Positions 1 through 8,591 of a DNA stretch of 45,070 nucleotides are shown piece by piece. Both the position numbers and the translations under genes were made by a program. The notes under the pieces were generated by a model. It searched no databases, was not told the DNA's origin, and saw only the letters and a program-made list of their open reading frames with translations. Numbering within the stretch: the first letter of the stretch is position 1; each line of letters begins with the position of its first letter. The stretch comes from Mollicutes bacterium (GTDB taxonomy: Bacteria; Bacillota_I; Bacilli_A; Izemoplasmatales; Izemoplasmataceae): positions 1 through 45,070 of the forward strand of contig PWME01000219.1 in assembly GCA_003559235.1 (NCBI GenBank), in the 5' to 3' direction.

Positions 1-121
1 CAAGTATTACAATGAAGATCGCATTTCGTGTAAACTAAAAGGAATGACTCCGGCTCAATACCATCATCATTCCTTAAGTATTATCTAGTTATTTCTTGTC
101 CAACTTTTGGGGTTCAGTACA
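1..121 (+). mobile_element. Right end of an IS3-family (IS150-like) insertion sequence
   Basis: The window opens inside an insertion sequence. A transposase C-terminus ends at 88. The right terminal repeat (about 96-121) reads, on the minus strand from position 121, TGTACTGAACCCCAAAAG followed by TTGGACAA. This is the usual end of IS150/IS3-type elements, with TG at the tip. The left end lies outside the window, so the target-site duplication cannot be read. The element stops only 19 bases from the fabZ stop codon. Confidence 0.85.
2..88 (+). CDS. IS3-family transposase, C-terminal fragment (truncated by window edge)
   Basis: The last 28 codons of a plus-strand reading frame end with TAG at 86-88. 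The tail contains YYNEDRISCKLKGMTPAQY, matching the conserved end of the rve integrase domain (OrfB) of IS3/IS150 transposases, where YN.xRI..KLKGMSPxxYR is typical. This domain carries the DDE chemistry that cuts and joins the element ends. Only the extreme C-terminus is visible, so whether the gene is intact cannot be judged. Confidence 0.85.
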   Translation, partial: KYYNEDRISCKLKGMTPAQYHHHSLSII

Positions 122-140
122 ATATGCTGAGCGGTTTTTT

Positions 141-566
141 TTAGTCAATTGCGAACGTAATTTCTGCACTAGCTGCAAGTTCACCATCAACGTGTGCTGT
201 CGCAATACCTTTGCCTATCGGACCACGCAAACGCGCAATTTCGAGTTCCATAACCAAGGTATCACCTGGAATAACTTTACGTTTAAAGCGACATTTGTCT
301 ATACCAGCAAAATATGCCAGTTTTCCTTTAAAGCGTTCATCGCTTAGCAAAGCAACGGCACCTACTTGTGCCATTGCTTCAACAATCAATACACCAGGCA
401 TAACATGCATTGAAGGAAAATGTCCCGCGAAAAAAGGCTCATTAGCGGTGACATTTTTTATGCCCTTAATCCGTTTTCCGACTTCCATCTCAACAATTTT
501 ATCCACCAACAAAAATGGATGTCGATGTGGGATGATTTTCTGAATATCATTACTGTTTAAAAGCAT
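141..566 (-). CDS. fabZ: 3-hydroxyacyl-ACP dehydratase FabZ
   Basis: FabZ dehydrates (3R)-hydroxyacyl-ACP to trans-2-enoyl-ACP in each type II fatty-acid elongation round. It is a 141-aa hot-dog fold protein, the usual length. The active-site stretch [14 protein letters not shown] supplies catalytic His49, and VEAMAQ supplies Glu63. The start is ATG at 566 because GGAGG (574-578) sits 7 nt upstream. An in-frame GTG at 581 would place the SD inside the gene. The ATG follows the fabF stop by 2 nt, so translation is probably coupled. It is the last gene of the fatty-acid operon, and the IS end begins 20 nt beyond its stop. Confidence 0.96.
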   Translation of the reverse strand: MLLNSNDIQKIIPHRHPFLLVDKIVEMEVGKRIKGIKNVTANEPFFAGHFPSMHVMPGVLIVEAMAQVGAVALLSDERFKGKLAYFAGIDKCRFKRKVIPGDTLVMELEIARLRGPIGKGIATAHVDGELAASAEITFAID

Positions 567-568
567 TA

Positions 569-1807
569 CTACGCCTCCCATTTCTTAAACGCGAGGGTTG
601 CATTGTGTCCACCAAACCCGAGCGAATTTGTCAACGCCACACGCATTGGTCTTGCTTTGCCTTCATTGACAGTATAATCAAGATCACACTCAGGGTCAAA
701 ATCTTTATAATTAATGGTTGGCGGTGCAAAATCATCTTTTAACGCAAGCACGCTAAAGATCGATTCAAGTGCACCACTTGCCCCAAGCAAATGCCCACTC
801 ATAGACTTGGTCGCGCTCACCGAAATAGAATCGGCGTGCGCACCAAACAGTTTACGAATTGCCAAAGTTTCAATTTTATCATTCAACGGAGTCGACGTTC
901 CATGTGCATTAATATGATCCACCATATCCAATGGTATATTGCCATCTTCACACGCCATCTTCATACACGTCATCGCACCTTCACCCTCAGGGTCTGGACT
1001 GGTGATATGATTTGCATCACACGTCGAACCAAACCCAACAATCTCACCGTAAATTTTTGCCCCGCGTGCTTTTGCGTGCTCATACGATTCAAGAATTAGT
1101 GTTCCCGCACCTTCACCCATCACAAAGCCTGAACGATTTTTATCAAACGGCATCGATGCCGAATTGGGGTCATTCGATGTATTCAATGCATGCATGACAC
1201 GAAAGCCGCCAATCCCAAGTGGGGTAATGCTCGCTTCACTTCCACCAGTGACACATACATCAAGATAGCCATCGCGTATATTGCGGAAGGCATCACCAAT
1301 AGAATTCGCTGCACTTGCGCAAGCAGTAACGCTTGCGGTTGCGGGGCCTTTGAAGCCATATTTAATGGCAATATTACCCGCCACAATATTTATGATAGCC
1401 ATCGGAATAAAGAATGGTGAAATTCGATTAAAGCCTTTGGTTAATCCAGTTTCAGTTTGATTCGCAATCGTTTCTATACCGCCAATCCCACTACCATAAA
1501 ACACGCCTACGCGCGTTTTATCTAGTGCATCTAAATCAAATTGTGCGTCATTTATCGCTTCATCGGTCGCAATGACACCAAGTTGGACAAATCGGTCCAT
1601 GCGTTTTAACTGCTTTTTACCAAAATATGCTTCCGTATCAAAATTCTTGATTTCTCCCGCAATCGTTACATCGACAGCCGATGTATCAAAACGGGTAATA
1701 AAGTCAATGCCATTATGTCCCGCTTTCGCGCGTTCCCACGTTGTCGCTACATCGTTGGCTAAAGGATTAATCGTTCCAAGTCCAGTAATAACAACACGTC
1801 GTTTCAT
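569..1807 (-). CDS. fabF: 3-oxoacyl-ACP synthase II FabF
   Basis: FabF is the condensing enzyme that adds malonyl-ACP units to growing acyl-ACP. The 412-aa protein has normal length and the thiolase fold. The catalytic Cys163 lies in TACASA, and the two active-site histidines are His302 (NAHGTSTP) and His339 (SGHLLGASG), giving the Cys-His-His triad of KAS I/II. Its ATG overlaps the fabG TGA by 4 nt, so the two are translationally coupled. No frameshift or missing residue is seen. Confidence 0.97.
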   Translation of the reverse strand: MKRRVVITGLGTINPLANDVATTWERAKAGHNGIDFITRFDTSAVDVTIAGEIKNFDTEAYFGKKQLKRMDRFVQLGVIATDEAINDAQFDLDALDKTRVGVFYGSGIGGIETIANQTETGLTKGFNRISPFFIPMAIINIVAGNIAIKYGFKGPATASVTACASAANSIGDAFRNIRDGYLDVCVTGGSEASITPLGIGGFRVMHALNTSNDPNSASMPFDKNRSGFVMGEGAGTLILESYEHAKARGAKIYGEIVGFGSTCDANHITSPDPEGEGAMTCMKMACEDGNIPLDMVDHINAHGTSTPLNDKIETLAIRKLFGAHADSISVSATKSMSGHLLGASGALESIFSVLALKDDFAPPTINYKDFDPECDLDYTVNEGKARPMRVALTNSLGFGGHNATLAFKKWEA

Positions 1808-2544
1808 CCTACCATCCCTCCATTAACATGAATAATTTGACCCGTAATATATGACGCTTGATCTGAGGCTAAAAAGCAAACAATATCACTCACATCATCA
1901 ACCGAACCAAAACGATTCAAAGGAATCGTTGCTAAGTACGTTTTTTTAATGTCATCTGGCAACGCGCTTGTCATTGCGGTTTCAATAAACCCTGGGGCGA
2001 CTGCATTTACAGTTATGTTGCGTTTACCAAATTCTTTTGCAAGAGATTTGGTCATCCCTTCAAGCCCAGCTTTCGCCGCAACATAATTGGCTTGACCTGC
2101 ATTGCCAATCGATGCCACAACACTTGATATATTTATAATCCGTCCGTAGCGTTGTTTAAAAAATGGTTGTGTCATGTGTCGTGTCATATTCCATGCACCT
2201 TTTAAGTTCGTCGCAATGACACGATCAAACGCTCCCTCATCCATACGCAGCATTAAATTATCTGCGGTTATACCAGCGTTGTTAATAAGAATATCCACAC
2301 GACCAAAGGCTTCAATTGCTTGATCAACGAGCTGTTTCGCTTCATCAAATTTTGCAATATCCGCTTGCACAGCTATCGCTTCACCACTGCCAGCACTTTT
2401 TAAGACTTCCATCGCACCAGCTTGGTTCTTTCGATAGTTCACCACCACATTTGCCCCTAAGTTTTTAAAACGTTTTGCAATGGCGGCACCGATACCGCTC
2501 GATGCCCCTGTAACAATAACTGTTTTATCGCTAAACATTTTCAT
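1804..2544 (-). CDS. fabG: 3-oxoacyl-ACP reductase FabG
   Basis: FabG is the NADPH-dependent short-chain dehydrogenase that reduces 3-oxoacyl-ACP. It has the Rossmann glycine motif TGASSGIG (12-19), NNAG near 88-91, Asn113, Ser141 (INISS), and the catalytic pair Tyr154/Lys158 (YVAAK). The length of 246 aa is typical. Two starts are possible: ATG at 2544 and ATG at 2538. AGGAAGG lies 7 nt from the second but only 1 nt from the first, so the shorter MFSDKTVIV form is at least as likely. Both starts lie just inside the end of fabD. Confidence 0.96.
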   Translation of the reverse strand: MKMFSDKTVIVTGASSGIGAAIAKRFKNLGANVVVNYRKNQAGAMEVLKSAGSGEAIAVQADIAKFDEAKQLVDQAIEAFGRVDILINNAGITADNLMLRMDEGAFDRVIATNLKGAWNMTRHMTQPFFKQRYGRIINISSVVASIGNAGQANYVAAKAGLEGMTKSLAKEFGKRNITVNAVAPGFIETAMTSALPDDIKKTYLATIPLNRFGSVDDVSDIVCFLASDQASYITGQIIHVNGGMVG

Positions 2545-3454
2545 GCCTTCCTTTCAATGCACTAATGCACGTGTCTAATGATTCAATGTCTGTTACAGTA
2601 TATACGGTTAACGCCGGCGCTATTTTTTTAACAAGCGGTTTCAATGTTGCTTTCGGAGAAATTTCAATAAATGTATCAAATCCATCATCAACCATTGACT
2701 CAATCATAGTATGAAATTGAACGGGTGTCGTTATTTGCTTAATCATCGTCGTTTTCAAGTCCTCTTCAATTAATCGCCCAGTGGTATTGCCATACAGCGG
2801 TTTATTCGGGTCATTTACTTGAATGTATTGTAAGTATGTTTTAAATCCTTTTGCTGCTGGGTTCATGTAAGAAGTATGAAACGCTGCCGCTGTTTGAATC
2901 GGTTGTGCGCGTTTAATGCCATACGATGCAGCGTTTTGAATAACATCATCGACTTGATCTGCTTTACAACCAATAACGGTTTGATTAGGCCCATTAAAAT
3001 TGGCAACCTCACACCCTTCAATTGATTCAGCCAATTGTAAGGCTGCCGCTTTTTTTCCAAGCAATGCAACCATTTTTGTTTGTGATGTTTTTGCCGTTTC
3101 ATCCATATAAAATGCGCGATGAATAACGGTCTCTAATCCTTGAGAAAACGTGAAGCCGCCAGCATCGTAATAGGCAAGAAATTCACCCAATGATAACCCG
3201 GCAGAACCTTCCGATTCAATCCCAGCAGCCTTGAGTTTTTCAAGCATTGCAGCGCCAAATGTAAATAATGCTGGTTGCGCATAAAGCGTTTCATGAATAC
3301 GCTCAGAATGAAACATAATATCCCTTAACGATGTCCCCATAATATTATCTGCTTGTTCAAAGATGGCTTTAATCTCAGCATCGTGTTCAGCCATATCTTG
3401 TCCCATTCCAACAAATTGTGCGCCTTGTCCACCAAATAAAAATCCGATTTTCAC
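2531..3454 (-). CDS. fabD: Malonyl-CoA:ACP transacylase FabD
   Basis: FabD transfers malonyl from CoA to AcpP, providing the extender for FabH and FabF. The 307-aa form starts at GTG 3454, chosen because AGGAG at 3462-3466 lies 7 nt upstream; a longer TTG start at 3481 lacks a usable SD. The protein opens VKIGFLFGGQGAQ with the oxyanion-hole Gln. The nucleophile is Ser88 in GLSLGE, where many homologues have GHSLGE; the Leu variant is also common in Clostridia-type enzymes. Arg113 (HRAFYM) and His193 (AAAFHTSYM) complete the site. It lies between fabH and fabG. Confidence 0.95.
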   Translation of the reverse strand: MKIGFLFGGQGAQFVGMGQDMAEHDAEIKAIFEQADNIMGTSLRDIMFHSERIHETLYAQPALFTFGAAMLEKLKAAGIESEGSAGLSLGEFLAYYDAGGFTFSQGLETVIHRAFYMDETAKTSQTKMVALLGKKAAALQLAESIEGCEVANFNGPNQTVIGCKADQVDDVIQNAASYGIKRAQPIQTAAAFHTSYMNPAAKGFKTYLQYIQVNDPNKPLYGNTTGRLIEEDLKTTMIKQITTPVQFHTMIESMVDDGFDTFIEISPKATLKPLVKKIAPALTVYTVTDIESLDTCISALKGRHENV

Positions 3455-3482
3455 GATATCTCTCCTCTTTGCCCAAAACAAA

Positions 3483-4451
3483 TCATAATCTTATCAAAGC
3501 CCCTCCCCATGTTAAGCCGGCCCCAAAGGCTACGGTTAAAAATAGGTCACCCTTTTTTAATCTGTTAGACCGAATCGCCTCATCAATCGCAAGCGGTACG
3601 CTTGCGGCTGAAGTATTGCCATAATGCTCAATATTCATAAACAATTTATCTTCAGGAATACGGAGTTTTTTACCCGAACTTTCAATGATGCGTCGGTTTG
3701 CTTGGTGTGCAACAACCAGTGCAATATCATCCATCGTGTAAGAAGATTGGGATAATAAATCGTTAATAATTTCAGGCATCGCACGCGTTGCAAACTTAAA
3801 AACTTCACTGCCTTGCATTTGTAAAAATGGCCATGGCTTTTGCGGTGTTTTAAACCCTTGTTTTAGCGGATAACCTTCAAGCGTTAACAGACCTTCATGA
3901 TCCCCTTTTGAGCGCGTTATGACGCGTTCAATACCCGGGGTATCGCTAGGTTCAATAACAACAGCCCCCGCAGCATCCCCAAACAATACACATGTATTGC
4001 GGTCGGTAAAATCCGTTATTTTTGTTAACGTCTCTGCACCGATGACCAAAGCCCTTCGATAAGACCCGCTACGAATCATAGCATCCGCAACGTTTATAGC
4101 ATAGATAAACCCGCTACATGCAGCATTCACATCAAACGCTGTAATGGGGTGCATATTTAGTTTGCGTTGCAATAACTGTGATACGCCCGGGAATGGCATA
4201 TCCGGGGTTACCGTTGCAACAATGAGTAAATCGATTGACTTAGCATCAACCGCTGCAGCTTCCATGGCGCGCTTCGCGGCTAAATAGGCTAAATCCGAGG
4301 TGTTTTGGTCAGTACTTATACGACGTTCAACAATCCCAGTTCTTGATTGAATCCATTCGTCAGACGTTTCAACGATCGCTTCCATCATCGCATTGGTAAC
4401 AACATTATCTGGAACCGCAGAACCGGATCCTATAATACGTGTATAACTCAT
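3483..4451 (-). CDS. fabH: 3-oxoacyl-ACP synthase III FabH
   Basis: FabH initiates fatty-acid synthesis by condensing an acyl-CoA primer with malonyl-ACP. The triad is Cys112 (NAACSGF), His249 (AHQANRR) and Asn279 (HYGNTSA), all intact. The length of 322 aa is typical. Its ATG overlaps the accA TGA by 4 nt. Whether it prefers straight or branched primers cannot be decided by eye. It is the first of the fab genes proper, after the four acc genes. Confidence 0.97.
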   Translation of the reverse strand: MSYTRIIGSGSAVPDNVVTNAMMEAIVETSDEWIQSRTGIVERRISTDQNTSDLAYLAAKRAMEAAAVDAKSIDLLIVATVTPDMPFPGVSQLLQRKLNMHPITAFDVNAACSGFIYAINVADAMIRSGSYRRALVIGAETLTKITDFTDRNTCVLFGDAAGAVVIEPSDTPGIERVITRSKGDHEGLLTLEGYPLKQGFKTPQKPWPFLQMQGSEVFKFATRAMPEIINDLLSQSSYTMDDIALVVAHQANRRIIESSGKKLRIPEDKLFMNIEHYGNTSAASVPLAIDEAIRSNRLKKGDLFLTVAFGAGLTWGGALIRL

Positions 4452-5404
4452 GATGACACCCCTTTAAGATTGTCGTAGTTGAAACGTTGAAAGAAGCCGA
4501 TGTTGCGGTACTTTGTGTAACGTGCTGTTCGTATTTCATAATGACTCATTGAAGCAAACTGATTGAGTGCATCACTCAACGTTTCTTTTACGTTACTGAA
4601 TACGACCTTAGGGTCACGATGTGCTCCTCCAAGCGGCTCTTTAATAATGCCATCAATAATCTCAAATTCTTTTAAATCATAACTTGTCAGCTTCATCGCT
4701 TCAGCGGCTTCTTTGGCTTTTGAAGCATCTTTCCAAAGAATGCTTGCGTACCCTTCGGGGGAAAGAATAGAATAGATACTATTTTCTAACATGTATACAG
4801 CATTGCCCATGCCAATCGCTAAAGCCCCACCACTACCGCCTTCGCCAATCACAAAGACAATAATAGGAACACCATAACGGCTCATTTCAAACAAGTTTTC
4901 AGCAATAGCGCGCCCTTGTCCTCGCGACTCTGCACCGATACCAGGAAAAGCGCCTGGTGTATCCACAAACGCAATAATCGGACGATTAAACTTATCGGCT
5001 TGTGCCATTAATCGCAATGCTTTACGATACCCTTCTGGGTGCGCCATCGCAAAGTTACAGGCAATGTTATCTTCTGTACAATCTCCTTTTTGTTGGCCAA
5101 TGATGGTGACTGGGGTTGATTCAAATAACCCTATCCCACCAATAATAGCGCGATCATCTTCATACGTACGATCACCATGCATTTCAATAAAATCATCAAA
5201 CAATGCATTGATATAATCTTGCGTATGGGGACGTTTAGCATGCCGTGCAAGCAATACACGATCCCACGCAGTTAAGGAAGCCATCGCTTTTGCTTTATAA
5301 TCTTCAATGGTTTTCTTTATATTTTTGATGGCTTGTTCATCATCTAGACGTTTTAATTCATCTTCAAGTTTTTTGAGTTTCTGTTCTTTTTGCAAGATAT
5401 CCAT
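4448..5404 (-). CDS. accA: Acetyl-CoA carboxylase carboxyltransferase subunit alpha
   Basis: AccA pairs with AccD to form the carboxyltransferase that moves CO2 from carboxybiotin to acetyl-CoA. The 318-aa protein has the AccA layout: a coiled N-terminal region (EQKLKKLEDELKRLDDE), then a crotonase-like core with TPGAFPGIGAESRGQG and GEGGSGGALAIG, which build the oxyanion pockets. The start codon overlaps the accD stop in a TAATG arrangement, with AAGGAG about 8 nt upstream. Confidence 0.96.
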   Translation of the reverse strand: MDILQKEQKLKKLEDELKRLDDEQAIKNIKKTIEDYKAKAMASLTAWDRVLLARHAKRPHTQDYINALFDDFIEMHGDRTYEDDRAIIGGIGLFESTPVTIIGQQKGDCTEDNIACNFAMAHPEGYRKALRLMAQADKFNRPIIAFVDTPGAFPGIGAESRGQGRAIAENLFEMSRYGVPIIVFVIGEGGSGGALAIGMGNAVYMLENSIYSILSPEGYASILWKDASKAKEAAEAMKLTSYDLKEFEIIDGIIKEPLGGAHRDPKVVFSNVKETLSDALNQFASMSHYEIRTARYTKYRNIGFFQRFNYDNLKGVSS

Positions 5405-6288
5405 TACACTTCACTCCTTGCATGAATTTTTAATATGGTGTGAAGCGTATCGCGTAATTTATGACGGTGTATTACTGCATCAACCATACCCTTTGCTTGC
5501 AAAAATTCGGCTTTTTGAAAGCCTTCTGGCAATGATTGTTTAATGGTTTGTTCGATAACACGTGGCCCTGCAAACCCAATCAACGCTTGGGGCTCCGCAA
5601 GAATAATATCGCCAAGCATGGCAAAGCTTGCGGTAACCCCACCTGTGGTTGGATGGGTTAAGACGCTAACATATAGTTGACCTTGATCATGAAGTTTGCG
5701 AATCGCACCACTCGTTTTGGCCATTTGCATTAAACTATAAATGCCTTCTTGCATGCGGGCACCACCTGAGGCCAAAAAAATGATGAGTGGTAGTTTTTTA
5801 TATAAAGCATATTCAACACTCTTTGTAACTTTTTCACCAACAACACTGCCCATCGACCCCATCATAAAATGGCTATCCATGACACCAATCACGAAAGGAT
5901 AGCCATGATTTTCTGCATATCCATAGACATAGGCCTCATCAAGTTTCGTCCGCTTTTTTGCGGTAAAGACTTTTTGTTCGTAGCCCTCTTGAAATAGTGG
6001 GTTAAGAGTTATATACCCATACCCTTTTTCAATAAAGCTGCCTTCATCACAAATCATCCGAATCCGGTCAACCGCACGCATCCGAAAGTGGTTATCGCAT
6101 TCAGGGCACACAAATGCATTTTCAACCGCGCGTTCTTGTAAAAAGGTTGCATTGCACTGCATGCACTTTTCATAAAGCCCTTCAGGCACATCAACTGGTT
6201 TTTGTGTCGATGGCATGGCCATGCGGTTTAAGGTTTGTAAAAGCCGACGCCTTTTTTGGAAAGCGGATTTTAAGACATCACGTTTCAT
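5404..6288 (-). CDS. accD: Acetyl-CoA carboxylase carboxyltransferase subunit beta
   Basis: AccD is the zinc-bearing partner of AccA. The 294-aa form starts at ATG 6288 with GGAGG 10 nt upstream; a longer in-frame extension to 6348 lies inside accC and has no SD. Residues 42, 45, 61 and 64 form a C-x2-C...C-x2-C zinc ribbon (KCMQC, CPECD). The crotonase core contains FLASGGARMQEG and TTGGVTASFAMLGD. The first 11 nt overlap the end of accC. Confidence 0.96.
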   Translation of the reverse strand: MKRDVLKSAFQKRRRLLQTLNRMAMPSTQKPVDVPEGLYEKCMQCNATFLQERAVENAFVCPECDNHFRMRAVDRIRMICDEGSFIEKGYGYITLNPLFQEGYEQKVFTAKKRTKLDEAYVYGYAENHGYPFVIGVMDSHFMMGSMGSVVGEKVTKSVEYALYKKLPLIIFLASGGARMQEGIYSLMQMAKTSGAIRKLHDQGQLYVSVLTHPTTGGVTASFAMLGDIILAEPQALIGFAGPRVIEQTIKQSLPEGFQKAEFLQAKGMVDAVIHRHKLRDTLHTILKIHARSEV

Positions 6289-7630
6289 ATTCAAGCAACC
6301 TCCGCATGTGACGTTCAATAAACCCTGTATCAATATTGCCGTCAACATAATCAGGGTGTTTCATAATCATCATCAAAAACGTTTGATTCAGTGATACCCC
6401 AGAAATGATGAGCTCTGACAATGCGGCTTGTAAGCGTAAAATTGCCTCTTCACGATCGCGTCCATGCACAATCAATTTCCCCACCATTGAATCGTAATAA
6501 GGTGGGATATCATAATCTGTATACAGTGCCGAATCAAATCGCACACTCATTCCACCAGGAACATGCAAAAAATCTACTGTCCCAGGGCTGGGACGAAAAC
6601 CATGTTTTGGATCTTCTGCATTAATGCGCACTTCAATGGCATGGCCATTGAATGTGACATCGGATTGTTCATCGGCAAGCGTAACGCCACCAGCGATTAA
6701 CAATTGTTCGCGAACAATATCAATGCCAGTGATCATTTCTGTGACAGGGTGTTCAACTTGTATCCGAGTATTCATTTCGATAAAGTAAAACCCCGCCTCA
6801 TCAACAATAAACTCTACCGTCCCAGCATTTTCGTAGTTGACGTGTTTCGCGGCTTTAACAGCCGCTTCGCACATGGCATTTCGCATTGACGCATCAAGCC
6901 TAGATGGGGCTTCTTCAATGACTTTTTGATTGCGACGTTGAATCGAACAATCTCTTTCACCAAGGTGAATGACATGGCCATACTTATCGGCCAAAATTTG
7001 TACTTCAACATGCTTAGGATTTTCAATAAGTTTTTCGATGTACACACCATCATGTCCAAAGGCACTTTTCGCTTCTTGCTTTGCGGCATGATAAGCACGG
7101 GTAAATTCCTCAGCTTCTTTCACAATGCGCATGCCACGACCGCCACCCCCTGCGGAAGCTTTGATAAGCACAGGAAGGCCAATCGATTTCAGCAGTTTTT
7201 TTCCTGCTTCTAAACTAACTTCTCCTTCACTGCCCGGAACCAGTGGCACCCCTGCATCTTGCATCAACTGTTTGGCTTTGGCTTTATCGCCCATCACTTC
7301 AATGGTTTTTGCGTTGGGACCAACAAAGACAATGCCGCAGGATTCGCACAGTTTCGCAAATGTAGCATTTTCGCTTAAAAAGCCGAAGCCTGGATGAATC
7401 GCTTCGGCACCGGTATTGACGGCTGCAGATATAATGTTTTCCATATTGAGGTATGATTTTTGCGCTGGTGCATCACCAATGCACACTGCGTTATCGGCGA
7501 GTTGTACATGCAAACTTTCCGCATCAGCTTTGCTGTAAACAGCGACAGTTTCTATGCCTAAAGAACGACACGCGCGGATAATTCGAACCGCAATTTCACC
7601 ACGGTTAGCAATAAGTACTTTTTGTAACAT
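6278..7630 (-). CDS. accC: Biotin carboxylase AccC
   Basis: AccC is the ATP-grasp enzyme that carboxylates the biotin on AccB using bicarbonate. The 450-aa protein shows the N-terminal preATP-grasp domain (VLIANRGEIAVRIIRA) and the glycine-rich ATP lid GGGGRGM (161-167). It also has Lys157 and the metal/bicarbonate region EMNTRIQVEHPVTE (285-298, with Glu285, Asn287 and Arg289). The start overlaps the accB stop as TAATG. Pyruvate or propionyl-CoA carboxylase is excluded by the single-domain length and the operon. Confidence 0.97.
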   Translation of the reverse strand: MLQKVLIANRGEIAVRIIRACRSLGIETVAVYSKADAESLHVQLADNAVCIGDAPAQKSYLNMENIISAAVNTGAEAIHPGFGFLSENATFAKLCESCGIVFVGPNAKTIEVMGDKAKAKQLMQDAGVPLVPGSEGEVSLEAGKKLLKSIGLPVLIKASAGGGGRGMRIVKEAEEFTRAYHAAKQEAKSAFGHDGVYIEKLIENPKHVEVQILADKYGHVIHLGERDCSIQRRNQKVIEEAPSRLDASMRNAMCEAAVKAAKHVNYENAGTVEFIVDEAGFYFIEMNTRIQVEHPVTEMITGIDIVREQLLIAGGVTLADEQSDVTFNGHAIEVRINAEDPKHGFRPSPGTVDFLHVPGGMSVRFDSALYTDYDIPPYYDSMVGKLIVHGRDREEAILRLQAALSELIISGVSLNQTFLMMIMKHPDYVDGNIDTGFIERHMRRLLEYET

Positions 7631-8058
7631 TATGCCATCTCCATAACCACTTGGTCATACATAACCATATCACCATTTTGAACATGAACCGATTTAATAA
7701 TGCCATCCGCAGGTGCAGTAATCTCATTCATGACTTTCATGGCCTCAATAATAAATAACGTGTCACCACGTTTGACTTGTTGGCCAACACGCACAAAAGG
7801 CGGTTGGTCTGGGGCAGGTGCTTCATAAAATGTTCCCACTAAAACCGCTTTTATCGGTGTTAGTGATGGATCTTGTTTTGATACAGACGTTTTGGTTTCC
7901 TGTGGCAACGGCGCTTGTTGTTTTTCAACACTATGAACGGCATGCTGTTGTACAGGCTTTTCTAATTCTATAGTTGTATCCCCGTTGTTCAAACGGATTT
8001 TAGACAACGACGATGTTTCAAACATTTCAATGATTTTCTTCAATTCTTTTGTATCCAT
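7630..8058 (-). CDS. accB: Biotin carboxyl carrier protein AccB
   Basis: AccB carries the biotin shuttled between AccC and AccA/AccD. The start is ATG at 8058: GGAGG at 8064-8068 lies 5 nt upstream and overlaps the alternative GTG at 8064. The 142-aa product has an N-terminal domain (KELKKIIEMFETSSLSKIRL), a Gln/Pro-rich linker (about 36-68) and a C-terminal biotinyl domain. The biotin attachment site EAMKVMNE contains Lys108. BirA, which modifies this lysine, is encoded just upstream of the operon. Confidence 0.97.
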   Translation of the reverse strand: MDTKELKKIIEMFETSSLSKIRLNNGDTTIELEKPVQQHAVHSVEKQQAPLPQETKTSVSKQDPSLTPIKAVLVGTFYEAPAPDQPPFVRVGQQVKRGDTLFIIEAMKVMNEITAPADGIIKSVHVQNGDMVMYDQVVMEMA

Positions 8059-8086
8059 AGTCACCTCCGGTATTATGAAGGGGTGG

Positions 8087-8311
8087 TCATTGTAATGATT
8101 CGATATAGTCGATTACATCTTGGACCGTTTTTAACGACTGCGCTTTATCGTCACTTACTTCCACATCAAAGGCATCTTCTAACGCCATGATGAGTTCTAC
8201 GACATCAAGCGAGTCTGCACCAAGGTCATCAACGATGCTTGATGATTCAGTTATGTTTTCTGGATTAATATCGAGCGCTTCTGCGATAAGGTTACGAACT
8301 TTTTCAAACAT
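8087..8311 (-). CDS. acpP: Acyl carrier protein
   Basis: AcpP is the acidic carrier that holds acyl intermediates on 4'-phosphopantetheine. The 74-aa form (ATG 8311) is preferred over a GTG at 8320 because AGGTAGG lies about 8 nt upstream of the ATG. The attachment serine is Ser34 in [10 protein letters not shown]. It is the promoter-proximal gene of the fatty-acid operon, with an estimated 5' leader of only about 18 nt, so it is probably the most abundantly translated product. Confidence 0.97.
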   Translation of the reverse strand: MFEKVRNLIAEALDINPENITESSSIVDDLGADSLDVVELIMALEDAFDVEVSDDKAQSLKTVQDVIDYIESLQ

Positions 8312-8335
8312 ATTTGTCACCTACCTTTCGAAGTC

Positions 8336-8364
8336 ATTATAAATAACCATCGTGAAGTTGTCAA
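8336..8364 (-). promoter_or_regulatory. Consensus sigma-A promoter of the acpP-fabZ operon
   Basis: On the minus strand TTGACA (8359-8364) and TATAAT (8336-8341) are separated by exactly 17 nt, a perfect housekeeping promoter. Transcription should begin near 8329, 18 nt before the acpP ATG. It is the only strong promoter seen for the ten-gene operon. Confidence 0.9.
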
Positions 8365-8366
8365 TC

Positions 8367-8385
8367 TATTTTGATATTCAAAATA
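8367..8385. promoter_or_regulatory. FabT-like operator palindrome upstream of the fatty-acid promoter
   Basis: An uninterrupted 8+3+8 inverted repeat, TATTTTGA-TAT-TCAAAATA, lies 2 nt upstream of the -35 box. Its core TTTGA-N3-TCAAA matches the box bound by FabT, the MarR-family regulator of fatty-acid synthesis in streptococci, and does not resemble the FapR box of Bacillus. The position upstream of -35 would allow repression by masking the polymerase, or activation. The regulator gene is not in the window. Confidence 0.65.
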
Positions 8386-8465
8386 TACGTAAACAAACTC
8401 ATATGAATGTAGGTCGGCACGTTTTATGGCCATTAAGATGAATGACTTTGCATATATCTACTAAT

Positions 8466-8505
8466 TAAAAACCCCTTGAATGTCTTGCATAAGGCATTTA
8501 AGGGG
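8466..8505 (-). terminator. Intrinsic terminator after birA
   Basis: The arms ACCCCTTGAATG and CATTTAAGGGG form a stem with one mismatch. On the minus strand it is followed by TTTTTAATTAG, a proper U-tract. It lies about 87 nt beyond the birA stop and upstream of the fatty-acid promoter, separating the two units. The rest of 8321-8591 holds only the promoter and palindrome listed separately, plus a short GC-rich patch near 8562-8576 of no evident function. Confidence 0.8.
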
Positions 8506-8591
8506 TGTTAAGTATTTTGTAATAATAACAACATCGTTATTTGTTCGTTTACTAACCTTTGACGGGGCCGCGGCGAAATAATTGTATTGGT

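Noticed and set aside
3188-3196. Defective FabD active site (GLSLGE instead of GHSLGE)
   Set aside because: The catalytic Ser88, Arg113 and His193 are intact, and the Leu variant is known in other Firmicutes enzymes.
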